NCBI GenBank assembly: GCA_003550305.1 | Contig: QKYT01000091.1 | Location: 2,039 to 61,764 of the forward strand | Length of the DNA: 59,726 nt | DNA from: Glomus cerebriforme | Lineage: Eukaryota > Glomeromycota > Glomeromycetes > Glomerales > Glomeraceae | Direction: 5' to 3' | Shown: piece after piece, positions 1 to 11,776 of the stretch | Numbering within the stretch: the first letter of the stretch is position 1 | Layout: every line of letters begins with the position of its first letter | The notes under the pieces: generated by a model | Databases searched by the model: none | Seen by the model: the letters and a program-made list of their open reading frames with translations, nothing else | Told to the model about the DNA's origin: nothing | Program-made: the position numbers and the translations under genes

Positions 1-47
1 TAAAAGTTTTTTTTCTAGTGGTGATTACTGATGACCGATTGGAATAT

Positions 48-331
48 ATAACCAATTGACCAAATAGCCATCAATCAGCTACATATTTCAACCAGTCATC
101 AATTGGTCATATGCTGATTGATAATCGGTCAGACCAACTGATCATAAATCGGCTATATGCCCAATTATTGACTGGTTGGATATGTAGCCGATTGATGGAT
201 AATTTCACCAATCTGTTATATATTCCAACCAGTCATCAATTGGTCATATGGCCGATTTATGATCAGTTGGTCTGACTGATTATCAATCGGCATATGACTA
301 ATTGATGACCGGTTGAAAATTATTTAACCAA
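48..331. repeat. Foldback (inverted-repeat) element of degenerate short motifs
   Basis: The segment folds on itself. The tract around 88-160 is closely matched in reverse complement by 238-320, and a second inner pair lies at 67-97 versus 168-197. The whole is built from variants of a short motif of the type GATTGATNACCGATTGG, and related motifs continue to about 415, where a single N sits at 403. No open frame of note. It is most likely a foldback or MITE-like repeat; the exact ends cannot be fixed from one copy. Confidence 0.7.
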
Positions 332-430
332 TTAGCCAAATAGACACCAATCGAATCTAATCAGACATTGATCAGCATCAATCAGGCATATGCCCGATTG
401 GTNACCGATTGACAATGATTCGACCTGTGC

Positions 431-1049
431 TTGTATGTTTTAGTTTTAGTTTTTTTAGATAGTTTTTTTTTTCTGAAAGTTGGTATTAGTAACCAATTTC
501 TATAAATTCATCAATATTTCGAACTAGTTAGAAAACTATAAAAGATTGATGGGAGATTCAGATGAACTGGTTAAAGAAATTATTTAATAATGCTAGTATT
601 GAAGAATCAGAGTATAGTTTGTATCTAAAGAGAATTTACTTTCAGTTTTTACTCTAAAGACTCATATTATGTAAGTTTAACAGGTGGCATTTTTTCATAT
701 TATAGTAAAGAATGTATTATGAATTTAAATTTTTATAGTATACTAATTATATGTACTGTTATATCTAATAAATAAAAGATTTTCATACTATCTTATCTTC
801 AAAAAAAAATATGTGATATATTATTTTCAATAAAAAATATACAAATAAAATTTTCTTTTTAATAAACAATATATATTTTTATATAATGAAGTGAATTTAG
901 TAAATTTTTTATTTAATTATTTAATTATTTAATGTATTTTAGTATTATAATATAAATTTTATAAAATTTTATAATATAAAATACAAATTTATAAAATAAT
1001 TTTTAAATTATTATTATTCATTATTATTATCAATAATAAAATCCTTTAT
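431..1049. other. AT-rich intergenic DNA, no gene seen
   Basis: Extremely A/T-rich sequence with short homopolymers. No frame has coding character and no splice-linked exons are visible. Confidence 0.6.
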
Positions 1050-1222
1050 TGCACTTTTTAAAATTCTGCTACCCACACATATTGTTGTTATTACTAAATA
1101 ATTATGATTATAGGATAATTATAGGATAAATTGTTTAGTTTTTGTTCTATAATTATTTTGTAATCATAATCATTTAGTAATAACAACAATATATGTAAGT
1201 AGCAGAATTTTGAAAAGTATGA
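1050..1222. mobile_element. Short TIR element (MITE-like), about 170 bp
   Basis: Arms of about 60 bp at 1050-1110 and 1160-1222 are near-perfect inverted repeats. Both contain AAAATTCTGCTAC near the outer end and TTGTTGTTATTACTAAAT further in. The loop is only about 50 bp and non-coding, so this is a non-autonomous hairpin element. The superfamily is not determinable. Confidence 0.75.
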
Positions 1223-1508
1223 TAAAATATGCTTTAATAATATCAAACTTAGTTTTTTTTATAAATTTCTTTTCTTCTTCAAACATAGTTAGATTTTGTT
1301 GTAATCAGTTATCTTTTTTATTTTATTAAATATTTAAGATATCACTACTAAAATTAATTTACAACAATAAAGTTTTTTTTTTATCATTACAAAAGATTAC
1401 TATATTACTATATTTTGGATTATTTATAAATATTCTTAGGTATTCTCTTAATGAAAAATTATAGAACAAATATAAATATATAATTTTATAATTTAGGACA
1501 AATGTATA

Positions 1509-2129
1509 TAGTATACTCTCAATAAACTGAAGTCATAGTTTAAGACCAAAATTTTGATATATAGTGATCTTTGGTATATTAAATTTTTTTTATATACCGA
1601 AGTTTATATATTTTTTAAAAAAAATCATTATATCAAAACTAAATTATGTGATTTATTATTTTATGAAAATTATACTACAGATTACAGTATATTTCATTTA
1701 CAAATTATCTAATGCTAATCAATTATCTAACAATGCTTATTTTTTGCACTCTTTATAAAAATAAATAATTTTACTTTTTAGATCTTTTAAAGTAGCTATA
1801 TGTTTAACTTTAGCAATAAAATTATCTGATGGATTATTAATAAAAGTAATTTTATAAACTAGCAAAGTAAAAGTGAAATAAAGTGATCAAAGTAATCGAT
1901 AAAATTGTGAAAGTTATGCAAATAAAATATCATAATCTAATCACAGATCATATGATTTTAATCTTCAGTATAACGAACTTTTTTTATTATATACTATTAT
2001 AAATGATAAAAATAGAAATTCAGTATAATGTTATATAAAATTTTATAGAATGAAAATAGTTATACAAAAAATCTTTGGTATATAGTGATCTTCAGTTTAT
2101 CATAGCTTCAGTTTATTGAGAGTATACTG
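1509..2129. mobile_element. Non-autonomous Tc1/mariner-like element flanked by TA
   Basis: The ends are inverted copies of AGTATACTCTCAATAAACTG (left 1510-1529; right the reverse complement ending at 2128), and the match continues to about 24 bp. A TA dinucleotide lies directly outside each end (1507-1508 and 2130-2131), as Tc1/mariner elements leave. Subterminal copies of TATAGTGATCTT occur near both ends. The interior is AT-rich with no transposase frame, so it must be non-autonomous. It abuts the next element. Confidence 0.75.
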
Positions 2130-2493
2130 TATCTTGCAGAGGGTGTGATATTATTATTCATTACTTCCAATTTATCATTCCTGTATCATATCTTTTGATT
2201 TTTATTTTCACTATTTATTTAGGAATTTAATTTTTTCGAGTTATGAAATCCTATTTGTTATATATTAATCATTACATCCTTAATTTTAGCCAAAAATTTT
2301 AATTCTGCCAGAATTTTCATTTTTGGACACTTGATAACATTACACAAATTAAAAAAGGCAATTTTATCTTTCTTCAAAATCAAAATTTTAGTTACATAAA
2401 ATTCAAAAAAGGAAATTTTCTTAATTTTGGCCAAAATTACAAATTAGAAAATCCTGGCAATGTATAAATGTCTTACTCCTATACTAGATCTAG
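2130..2493 (+). mobile_element. MITE family B, copy 1
   Basis: This segment aligns along its length, in reverse complement, with 57643-57963. Shared blocks include the left end (ATCTTGCAGAGGGTG here, ATCTCGCAGGGGTG there), a central tract on TTTGGACACTTG, and the right end GTATAAATGTCT followed by AGATCT. The two ends are imperfect inverted repeats of each other, so this is a TIR element of about 320-365 bp without coding capacity. It begins right at the end of the 1509-2129 element, so one probably inserted next to the other. Confidence 0.7.
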
Positions 2494-4300
2494 ATTTATC
2501 CTATAATTTAATATTGGATTTATTAAATAAATTTCAAGTAAAAAATTTTTTTTGTAAAAAATTAATAAAAATAATCAATATATTTTATTTATTTTACTAA
2601 AAAAATCAATCATAAAAATTTGAAGTATTATAACAAAGATTATATACTTATTTTCAAAAATATTTTTTGTATATAATCAGAATATTTTAAAAATTTATAA
2701 TAAGTATTTTTTGTTAAATTTTGCCAATTAATGATGTATTTACAAGTAAATTCAGGCACTTTTCCTAACGATCTCTACGTCCATTTCTCCCAAAAAATTT
2801 GGGAAAAAAAAGTTGCACTTTTTGGCCATTTTGCTCTATGAAAGCGGTCTTTTAGTCATAGGAAAAGTATTACTACGATGTTGGAATTAATTACAAAGCT
2901 TTAGGAAATATGGATAGTAATCTCTGACTCATCAAGTTTCTTCACATGTTAAGTTTATGATAATTTTCTATCACCGATGTCTTTTTTGAAGTTGATACCT
3001 TAGAGGCCGTTTGGTATTCCCAGGTACTCTTGTTTGCTTGTGGCTGCTTCTGGTGGACCTAAAAGTTAGCTTAGCTTGAAGTTTCTTTGGAAGTAAAGAC
3101 CTTTTCACAAAGTTGAAGTGTAGGTTTGGATAATAAGAAAGCTCTTTCTGGAGTTCTGGATATAGGAGTTAGTAACCCAGTTGGTTTGGTATTTGGTTGT
3201 CTTTTAATTTAATTTAGTTTTTGTTTTCTGGTCACTTCTAGGTGCCTCTCTCTAAGTAGTTTCTAAGAAGGTGCAGCTTGCTGTTTTCTTCTTCATACTC
3301 ACTACTTTAAGTGGAAGGAGTGGGAGTATCCAAATTTGATCTGCAGCCGATCACTATTATGTGATTAGTTTTTATTGTTATTACATTTTCTTTAGTTTAG
3401 TTTTACAGATAGTGATCCCTTTTGTGTGTCCTTAAGGTGTTGATTTTGATTGGATAATTGATGAAAATTTTATCTGCTCACACTTTTCTTATTTTTGTAT
3501 ACTGAAAACTTTCTTTCAGTTTATTTGGTCCAGTCGGTCGTTAGGATACCACCTTTCTGTTTTCCTAACTTCATCCGCCTAAGATTATTACTTGCGTTAT
3601 TAGAAGTAGATTTATGCTGAATTTGTGTAATCAACTTTGTAAAGTTGCTGGATCAAAATATGAAGGAATTGTTTACAAAGCATGAGAGTAGAGATCTGAT
3701 TATTGTGGGCAATTTTGGAAATCAAAGTATGCCTGTAACCAAGTCCTAGAAGCTATTGGAAAGCTTATTCGTTATATTTTTTTTTCATCTGGAGTTTGAC
3801 ACCAGCATTCAGCTTCTATAAAGTTATCAATATTTCTAGCTGGTTTGAAGACCCAACCTGTTTTAAGGGGAGATTTAGATGACCTGAAGAGGATTAGGTA
3901 TAATTGGTAAACCATAGAAGATTTTATTCTAGAATGATAGAAGATGGGAAAATGATTTGGGAGGCCCAAGCAGGGATCATTTTAGGTGAGAAAGTATGTA
4001 TAGGGTTGGATAGGAAGAGTGTTAATAAATTAGAGAAAATAGTGTTAAAAAAAGTATATAATATTTCATTAACAAGAGTGGTAGTTTTTACTGCGAGGCA
4101 AAGGTACCCTTCTAAATACTCTGTTTTTAATAGGCAAGGTGAGACTTCTCAGACTAGATATATAAGGATTTATACCGTATAGTTTGGTAATAGCGGTCTC
4201 TTTCCCACTCTGCTTCACCGGTAGGTATGAAATAACTTTATCAGGCCTTCTGCTAATACATAAAAAGATGTTATTTACTATACTATAGCTATTCAAAATA
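2494..4300. other. Relict GC-richer block of unknown origin (about 2750-4200)
   Basis: Base composition rises clearly relative to the flanks between about 2750 and 4200, which usually marks former coding or transposon DNA in such AT-rich genomes. Short open stretches exist on both strands (about 90 codons at 3904-4182 on +, 75 codons at 4069-4296 on -). None carries a motif I recognise and they overlap one another. An old retrotransposon or gene relic is possible; no product is claimed. Confidence 0.35.
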
Positions 4301-6660
4301 ATAAATTCTTCTAATAACTACAAAATAAATGGCTAACAGCCCATAGTAGTATAAATAAATCCCCTATAAAAAATTTACAATCTTAATATATACTAATTTT
4401 ATAATTAGAATATCCTTATATATTATATAATAATAATACTCTTAAAATATATTAAAAATTAAACATATATTTTATTTAAATAAAATATTATTATAATAAA
4501 TTATTTTAAATTATATGGAAAATATACTTAATTTTTAAATTATAAAGGAGTTTAAAATATTCTGATTAAGTATAAAAAATATTTTTATTATTATTTACTA
4601 AATTTAAGTACATTATTAATTTTTTTTTTAATCTTCAAATGCGTATCACAATTTTATTAATGATTATTTATGAATACACTATTAGCACATTAACTGTGGT
4701 ATAATTAATATATGTTACTCTTATTTGATTAAAGTCATCATATCCGTCAAAGGGCACGCACTTTTTCTATTGCAGATGAGTTATATTACCATCTATTACC
4801 ATCCAAAAACACCCTCTTTAGACATCTATACGTGCCTGCAGTCTTGAAAAGGAGGATAGAAGATAAATTGTATTGTATTTTTATAGTAAAGATGATAGCT
4901 ATACCATATTTTATTGAAAATAAACACCTAGCAAAAATAAGCACACCCCTTAAACTTTTCAATTTTTTTTAAGAAAAAGTTATATATGTTACTAACAAAA
5001 TAGTATAAAAAATAAGCACCATCCTAAACTTTTCACATAAAATTCTTGCAAAAAAAAGATGCTTATTTTTAATAAAATATGATAAATATATTTACTTATC
5101 AAAAAAAAAAAATTATAACTATTTATATTAAAAATTAATTTTGCTAAAAAGTATATAAATAACTTTTTGGTTAAAAAATACAATATATAAATATTTATTA
5201 CTAGATTTTTTTAATCTTTTTAATATTAACAATTAACTTTTTTTTAGATATAATAATATATTTTATATGCATTTCTATATTTATTTTAAATTTTTAAATT
5301 TTTAAACTATGATAAATATAAATATATGAAAATAAAATTAATTATATGTTAGTATTTAGATTAGTATATGAGCAATTAGAAGTATTATACTTTAATGTAT
5401 TCTATAATTTCAAAGAGAATACTGTATATAGTATTTAGTTATAGTATGATATTATATGAAAGGTAAGGTATGATTAATTATATACAGGTACGATAAATTA
5501 TATATAGGTACGATTCAAATCATACCGATATAGCTAATAATTGATAACGATCATTTATTTTAGATTTTTTTTTTTAATATTTTCAATTCATACCTGCAAA
5601 TCACAATAATTTATCATTGGATTTTTTATATATAATGAGTTTGCTGATGTCTGATTCATTTTTCTAAATAGCATTTTTATTTGTAGCATTTTTATTTGTT
5701 GTAAACATTTCTAATAAAAATATTGTATATGTACATATTGGATAAATACAATTAATTTTAAGCATTTTAATGTAAAATACATATTAAATTAATATTAATA
5801 TTTATAAAGATTTTAGTGTAGTTAACCACAAATAAAAACAATAAAATGGAGCCACATTCCTGGTTGTCAATTATCTGGGGGTTAACCATTTTGATGAAAT
5901 TCTATGGCAATTTACTGCAAACCCAAACTACTTACTATACTAAATATAATGTTTTTATACTATATAATTAAATAAAGTTGCAGGTATGCTTTTTAATAGT
6001 TAGGATCATACAGTACCCACAACATTGGTTGTATATATATACAAAGAGTTTTAGGTATGGGTATGATCAGAAAAAAATATTTGTACCTGCAAAAATTTGA
6101 TCATACCATACCTAAATAACAAAACCATACCTTAACTATTTAAGAGATACCTTTTCAAAGAAACCAAATAAACTTAGTTAATAGTAACATTATTTCATTC
6201 AACTTTACAATACTATGATCTGCAAACTCATTTTTGGTTGTCAAAACTTGTTTAAATCACAAATCAAACTTTTTTGCTCTATTCCATGTACACAATTTTC
6301 ATATCATTTTAAGACCCATAACATCACCTTTAAGAGACATCATGTCATTTTTAATATTTGCAACATCATAAATCAGAATCACATTTTTCAATACATCACA
6401 AATTAGAAATTTATTTTGATACAAGATAATTATGATTTATCAAATTTTACTATTTTACATATCATATAAGAACCTGATACCCCCTTTTTTTCTCAACCAA
6501 TTTAAGGTTCATATGAATGTTTTGTTGCTTAGCCTGCAAATCCCAAAAACTATTTACTTCCTTTGATTTTTTTTCGTCCTTACACAAAGATTAAATTAAA
6601 TGATAATTAATAATCGTCTCGCATGTAAAGAAAATGTGACAAAACTCTAGAAACACGACT
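4301..6660. other. AT-rich intergenic DNA with recurrent GGTATGAT/ATCATACC motifs
   Basis: Gene-free by inspection. From about 5455 to 5540 and again from 6050 to 6140 the motif GGTATGAT and its inverse ATCATACC recur many times, partly as inverted partners, and TACCTGCAAA occurs at 5591 and 6083. This suggests the edges of a decayed inverted-repeat element of about 700 bp, but the arms are too diverged to delimit. Confidence 0.35.
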
Positions 6661-6665
6661 GATGG

Positions 6666-6882
6666 ACAAGCACGCAACCTTTCCCCTGTGAGCACGCAAC
6701 CACAAGGTAGTCCACCGACACTGTACACTAACCAACAAGCACGCCACCTTTCCCACTACCAGCACGCGACCAGCAGGGTAGTTGGTGAGTACAGATACTA
6801 ACATACTATTTACAATACTGCTCACCAACAAGCACGCAACCTTTCCCACTGCCAGCACGCGACCAGCAGGGTAGTCGGTGAC
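6666..6882. repeat. Three degenerate tandem units, GC-rich (AGCACGC...AGCAGGGTAGT)
   Basis: Three related units start near 6667, 6735 and 6829. Each runs CAAGCACGC(A/C)ACCTTTCCC, then (C)AGCACGC(G)ACCAGCAGGGTAGT in the two best copies. Spacer lengths differ, so the array is irregular. Read on the minus strand, units give a recurring peptide of the type YPAGRVLxVGKVACLLVS within a 109-codon open frame (6607-6936). The frame is a by-product of the repeat or a translated repetitive element; I see no independent sign that it is a gene. Confidence 0.6.
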
Positions 6883-6909
6883 AGTATAACCTAAATAAAA
6901 TATATTTAC

Positions 6910-7950
6910 CTGGAAATTCCTTAACATCTGTTGCACTTCTTCCCTAATTTCCGGCGCTTCAGCATGATATTTGAGAATGGTGTTTAGTTCACCCTTGTTA
7001 CCCCCCCGAGTTAAACTACATAAGGGTATTCAACTATATTGCCATCAATATGAGTATGGAACATTAAAATGTCGAAATATCACTCCGATTAAAAAACCTT
7101 CATTTGTTGACCAAGTTGATGATTTCATTTTCGTGACCATGAAAGGATTCTGATACATTGTGGTAGAGAATACCTAAACTTTTTGAATATCTTCATACCG
7201 AAGATGATTATCCTCACATGCTTTCTTTAAGTAATCAGTAATCTTTATCACGAGACAAAAGCGCTAAGGACTTATTATTTGTCTCAGTAAATGAGATAGA
7301 TTTATTTTGTGCTAAAATCTATCATGGAAAGGAGGGAAAAGAAAAATCCCATTAGTATTCAAAAATCAGATGGCAAAACAGACAAATAAATACAGGAACA
7401 CTTGTGCATGAATAAATTCAAGTGCACCTTGGACATTGCAGAAAGTTCGATTTTCCACGATAAATTTCAATTTTATAATTTCAATTTCTTTTTTTGTTAC
7501 CAACTCGAACTTTTCTTTCATTACTTTTCTCACTTCCTTTCTATCAACTCCAACTTTTCTTTTTCCTTTCTTTTCTACCAACTGTTCTTTTTCATTCTTT
7601 TCTGCCAACTCTGACTTTTCTTTTTCCAACTCCAAAATTTAAAATCTTTCAATTGTTTGATTCATTTATAATTCAGGTGGTAAAGGGGGATTCCTAGCTA
7701 ATTTAGGATTAAATTCTTTAAATTCTCTAAAGCCAAAACGATTTCAGCAGCATAGAATTTGGCACGTTCTTCGCTAAGTCTAACTTCATTTTGTAAATGC
7801 CAGAATAATTCTCCACCATTCATAAAATCGGGAACCAAGTAAAGATGAAACCGAGTTTGGAAAGAGAAAACTTTTTTTCTCAATAAATCAATCACCTTAT
7901 CGTAAGAAATAACCTTCTCTCTCACAAAGTATTTATAAAATCTGTTCCTA
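6910..7950 (-). pseudogene. Decayed gene mosaic with an Sch9/AGC-kinase fragment
   Basis: On the minus strand 7698-7925 encodes part of an AGC protein kinase. FSFQTRFHLYLVPDFMNGGE, then LFWHLQ and RLSEERAKFYAAEIVLALE match the hinge/alpha-D to alpha-E region of Sch9- and Ypk-type kinases. The frame ends where the HRD catalytic loop should follow, and the glycine loop and VAIK lysine are absent. Downstream in the same direction, another frame continues with FNPKLARNPPLPPEL, then a Glu/Lys-rich stretch (7635-7450) and NVQGALEFI. Finally, a tract ending at 6910 encodes GELNTILKYHAEAPEIREE before a GTAAAT donor. The pieces lie in different frames. This is best read as a broken chimera or captured fragments. 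The kinase identity is firm at family level; the other pieces are unidentified. Confidence 0.6.
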
Positions 7951-10900
7951 TGTTATTAGCAAAGAGTAACTATGTGTAATGATAATTGGTACAATTGAGT
8001 GCATAATAACTTCGAGAAATTGAGAGAACACAAGATGTAATTAGCTTACCAAAGTACTCTTCTTAATGGAAGTCTCGTTAGAAGGTTTGTGTAAGTTGCC
8101 ATAATGTTCGCTCGTAAGTTGATTGTGAAGAGCCATATTTCTTTTTCGGTCGGTCTAAAAAAAAAAAAGTTTGATATAAAGTTTGATACCAACCTGGATA
8201 TCGAAATCATATGTATTCACCCCTATTTGTCACATAAATGTCACGTGCGGGACGTTGGACGAACACACACGATTTGGATTGCGAAACATTTCTTTTTCTT
8301 ATGCCCGAATTCTAAAATTTTAATGTTGAGAAATACGATAATTTTGTTTCAATTTATAAAAGAGGATAGAGAAAGGAGTTACCGTGGAATTTTTGCCAGA
8401 GTTTCAACAAATAAAAAAAGTTTAAATAATTAGTCGGCTGATTAAACCACAAAATCCAGATAAGCAACCCTTTTTAAAATCTATCAATTAGGCTTGTATT
8501 TTTTTCAAAATTGTCCTTTTTTTTTAAGCACCGAAACCAATCATCAAGTACTTGAATACCAAGATTTGATATGACCACTTAGAAGACGGTAAGTTGACCT
8601 ATTCCTCTTACATAATCAACTTGTTTTTATCATTTATTAATTAATTTTATTAGATATTGATTAATACAAATGTTGAGACAGGAATTAAATTAGAAAGGAT
8701 ACTCCTTTTATTTATATTTTTATTATGAGATTTTTAATAAAGATGTTCAAAACATAAGTTACAACTGAATATTGTACGAGTGTATGATTTCATGTAATAG
8801 TTTTGGTCTGGACTCTGGAGGGTCAAAATGCACGAAATCAAAATTTTCTCATAAATAATGGTACTTAGAGAAAATACATGAGTAAGGCTCAAAAGATAAT
8901 GAAATGTTTATATATTATCGAGTAATGTTAAGGAAAGGAGCACTAAATGGATTATTAGAAAGCGTTATCAGAAATAGAAATCATTAAAAAATTCGTATTA
9001 TTATCTTAATAAATTAAAAATAAAAGACTTTTTTACTAAATAAATACTAAAGAAATGGTCAATTCACTGTACCTGAGTAGTTCAAATAGAATTTAGTTAC
9101 CTTTACACTAATGATGTTTGTCCTAAAAATCATGATTCACTTACTTTGATTATGTCATATATACTTAATCAATAGGCGGTATAACTGTGAAATATATCAC
9201 GCTCGATTTTAATTCAACAGTTTATATGCACTAGTATAATATGCTGTAATATTTGGCATGACTTCACCCACGGTATATAATGGTGTGTCTAGAAGCTTGT
9301 TACAACGTAACATCTATGATACATTTAAAGAATGATGCACTATAAAGTATTTAATATATAAAGAATATTTGACATAAGTTATTATTAGATGTTATGGTTT
9401 AATAAGAATATCTTACATCAACATCACAGTTCCTTGAGTTTTTTGTCTTTAATACCCCACCAAAAAAATAATGTCATTAGATTATCTGTACCAAAAGATG
9501 AGATCATCATACCCGGTAGAAAATATACACTTTAACTAGTGTTTCGAGCGAAACTATTTCAAAAAGTTCTATAATCCCGCAACTGCAAATTTTTGATCTT
9601 ATTATTTTGCTAAAAAAAAAAAAAGTACGTAACATTTAAATAAATATAGTTAATATAGTATATATAAGTTATTATTTATAAATTTATAAATTTATACATA
9701 ACTCACCAGATTTGCCACGACAATACTATATCTTGATTCACTTTTCATTAGTTACATAAACTTCTACCCTTAAAATATCCAATGCGTCTGAATTCAGAAT
9801 ATTACCCATAATTAATTAACGTTTTAAAGAAGAAGGATTAGAAATAGTTATAGAAATAAATAATAATAATAATAATAAAGACAAATTTAGCGGGATAAAA
9901 TACGCGTTACCTTTAAGCCAATTAAAATGCTATACCACGTGATTTTAGTTTAGTTTCGGCGGGAGTTATCAATTTGAGTTACCAATTTGAGCTTTTTGGC
10001 CGAGTTTTTCCGAATAAATATCAAAAGTTTCACTTTTAACAGTTAAAATCCCAAGAAATTTCTACTTGTACTCATCATTGTTGCAAAAAGTTTCATTTCA
10101 TTTAATAAAATTAAATTCAATGATAAAGACTAAGTTCTTTTTGATTTATAAAAATATATAAAAAAAAATAAATAAAATAAATAAAAATAAATCAAATACC
10201 AATTGTAAAAATATCTGTACACAAACTGATTATTCTCTGAATGTCTCCTGTTTGAGGAGTTCTTTTTTTTTCGTTAAGGAAAAGGATGAAAGTGTTTGAG
10301 GAGTGAGCGAAACTAGAAAAAGTTCATTTGGGAGGACAAATAATGAAAAAATTTAATGATTCCAATATTAGTTTATTTTCCCATTCGTTAAATACCATTT
10401 ATAGAAACTATTAAAATCTTTTTTGAAACACAAAAAATTTTCGTGTTCCTTGTTTGATAACGACCTGATACAATTACATATTTGGGAAAGGAAAAAACTT
10501 TATTTAATTATAACAGGATTATTGAAATTTGAAACTAAATTAAATCTAATATATAAAAAAAAAAAAAATTTACGAATCGTGGCGTAGCGCAAAAAACGTA
10601 ATTAATATTATTATTACGCAATCATACAAATAATCGTCTTATTATTATTTTAATTAAAGGCTCCGTTAATAATTAAAATCATTAAAATATGATTTAAAAA
10701 ATTATTTAATGTTTTTTTTTAATTAAAAAAAAAAAAAAATAAAATAAAATAAATAAAAATGAAAAGAAAAGAAGATATATATATATATATATATTTGAAG
10801 AAATATTAAAGATCATTGGTTCCTTCTCTCTTTCGTATTACTTCTGCAAATAATAAAGATTATTGCATAATTAAAATATCATAAACCTCCTGCAATATCT

Positions 10901-11214
10901 ATAGATTTTGCATAAATAAATCATAATAATTTATAAATAATAAAATAGTATGTATATATTATACTTAACAGTTAGATAAACAATATCATTGACTACCTTT
11001 TTTATACTAATGGTTGGGAAAGCGAAATGATGCAATTCAGTTAATTCAGTTTATTTTAAAAAGAAGCTTGATGGCTTGATACGAAAAAAAAAAATCAAAC
11101 CAAATTCATCTTTTTCTTTTCACGATCTTAATACTCTCAACGCTCATTTTATTATTTCATAATTCCCTATTATAATTTTTTTTTTCCTTTACAAATTAAA
11201 TAATCATCTAAATA
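7951..11214. other. Intergenic DNA upstream of the Myb-like gene
   Basis: Over 3 kb of AT-rich sequence. A 109-codon frame at 8104-8433 (+) has no recognisable motif and includes an A-homopolymer run, so I do not call it. A minus-strand stretch near 8046-8102 ends in a plausible GTAAGC donor and could be a 5' exon of the kinase relic. Simple repeats include (AT)n near 10776-10793. No RNA gene was recognised. Confidence 0.45.
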
Positions 11215-11776
11215 ATGGGAGATTCAGAACATGAAGAAAAAAGTGTGGAGAATATGGAGGTAGATCAAGACGAGAAGGAAGAGGAAGAACAGGAAGAGCA
11301 ACAAGAATCTGAAGTACGTATATCAACAACCTACCTATATTTTTTAAAAAAACGAATCTCGTGTAAAATTAAATATGATTAATTACTTTTTTCTTTTCCT
11401 TTACACATAGGAACCAGTATCTCCTCCACCTGATACTAAAAAAAGAAAACGTTCCGTAAGATCTACTTCACCAAACTATTATGAAACTAGATCCAAACAA
11501 CAACGTAAAGGACGTAAAAGTGCCAAATCACCTCCTCGTTCATCGACCACTTCAACTAGATCTGCAGCTAGATCACCTCGATCCAGAGCCACTTCTCCTA
11601 AAAAAGGTACTTCTGGTGCTACTTGGACTTCTGAAGAAGATAAAATTCTAATCGACAATATATTGGAATTATTACCTCCTATTCCTTGGTCTACCATTGT
11701 TACCAAATTACCTGAAAGAAATACAAAAAGTTTACAAAATCGTTGGCAGAGTTTAAAGAAAAGATTACATGCTTAA
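11215..11776 (+). CDS. Small Myb/SANT-like domain protein (2 exons, 154 aa)
   Basis: Exon 1 is 11215-11313 and exon 2 is 11411-11776. The 97-bp intron starts GTACGT and ends CACATAG. The first 33 residues are strongly acidic (Glu/Asp/Gln). A basic Ser/Arg/Lys-rich middle with TKKRKR and RSKQQRKGRK could act as nuclear localisation signals. The C-terminal 50 residues form one Myb/SANT-like repeat: ATWTSEEDKILIDNI, the second tryptophan in PPIPWSTIVTKL, and the third in SLQNRWQSLKKRL. The regular Trp spacing and basic third helix are typical of DNA- or histone-binding SANT modules. I infer a small nuclear DNA- or chromatin-binding protein; target unknown. The ATG is the first in frame and follows a T-rich tract. 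Single-repeat Myb proteins of this size are common in fungi, so no ortholog is assigned. Confidence 0.8.

Noticed and set aside
3904..4296. Overlapping 92- and 75-codon frames on opposite strands
   Set aside because: They overlap each other in a stop-rich relict block, lack motifs and have no supporting splice sites.
8104..8433. 109-codon + strand frame
   Set aside because: Contains an A-homopolymer run and no recognisable domain; opposite to the kinase relic.
11479..11706. 75-codon minus-strand frame
   Set aside because: Antisense shadow of the Myb/SANT-like exon.
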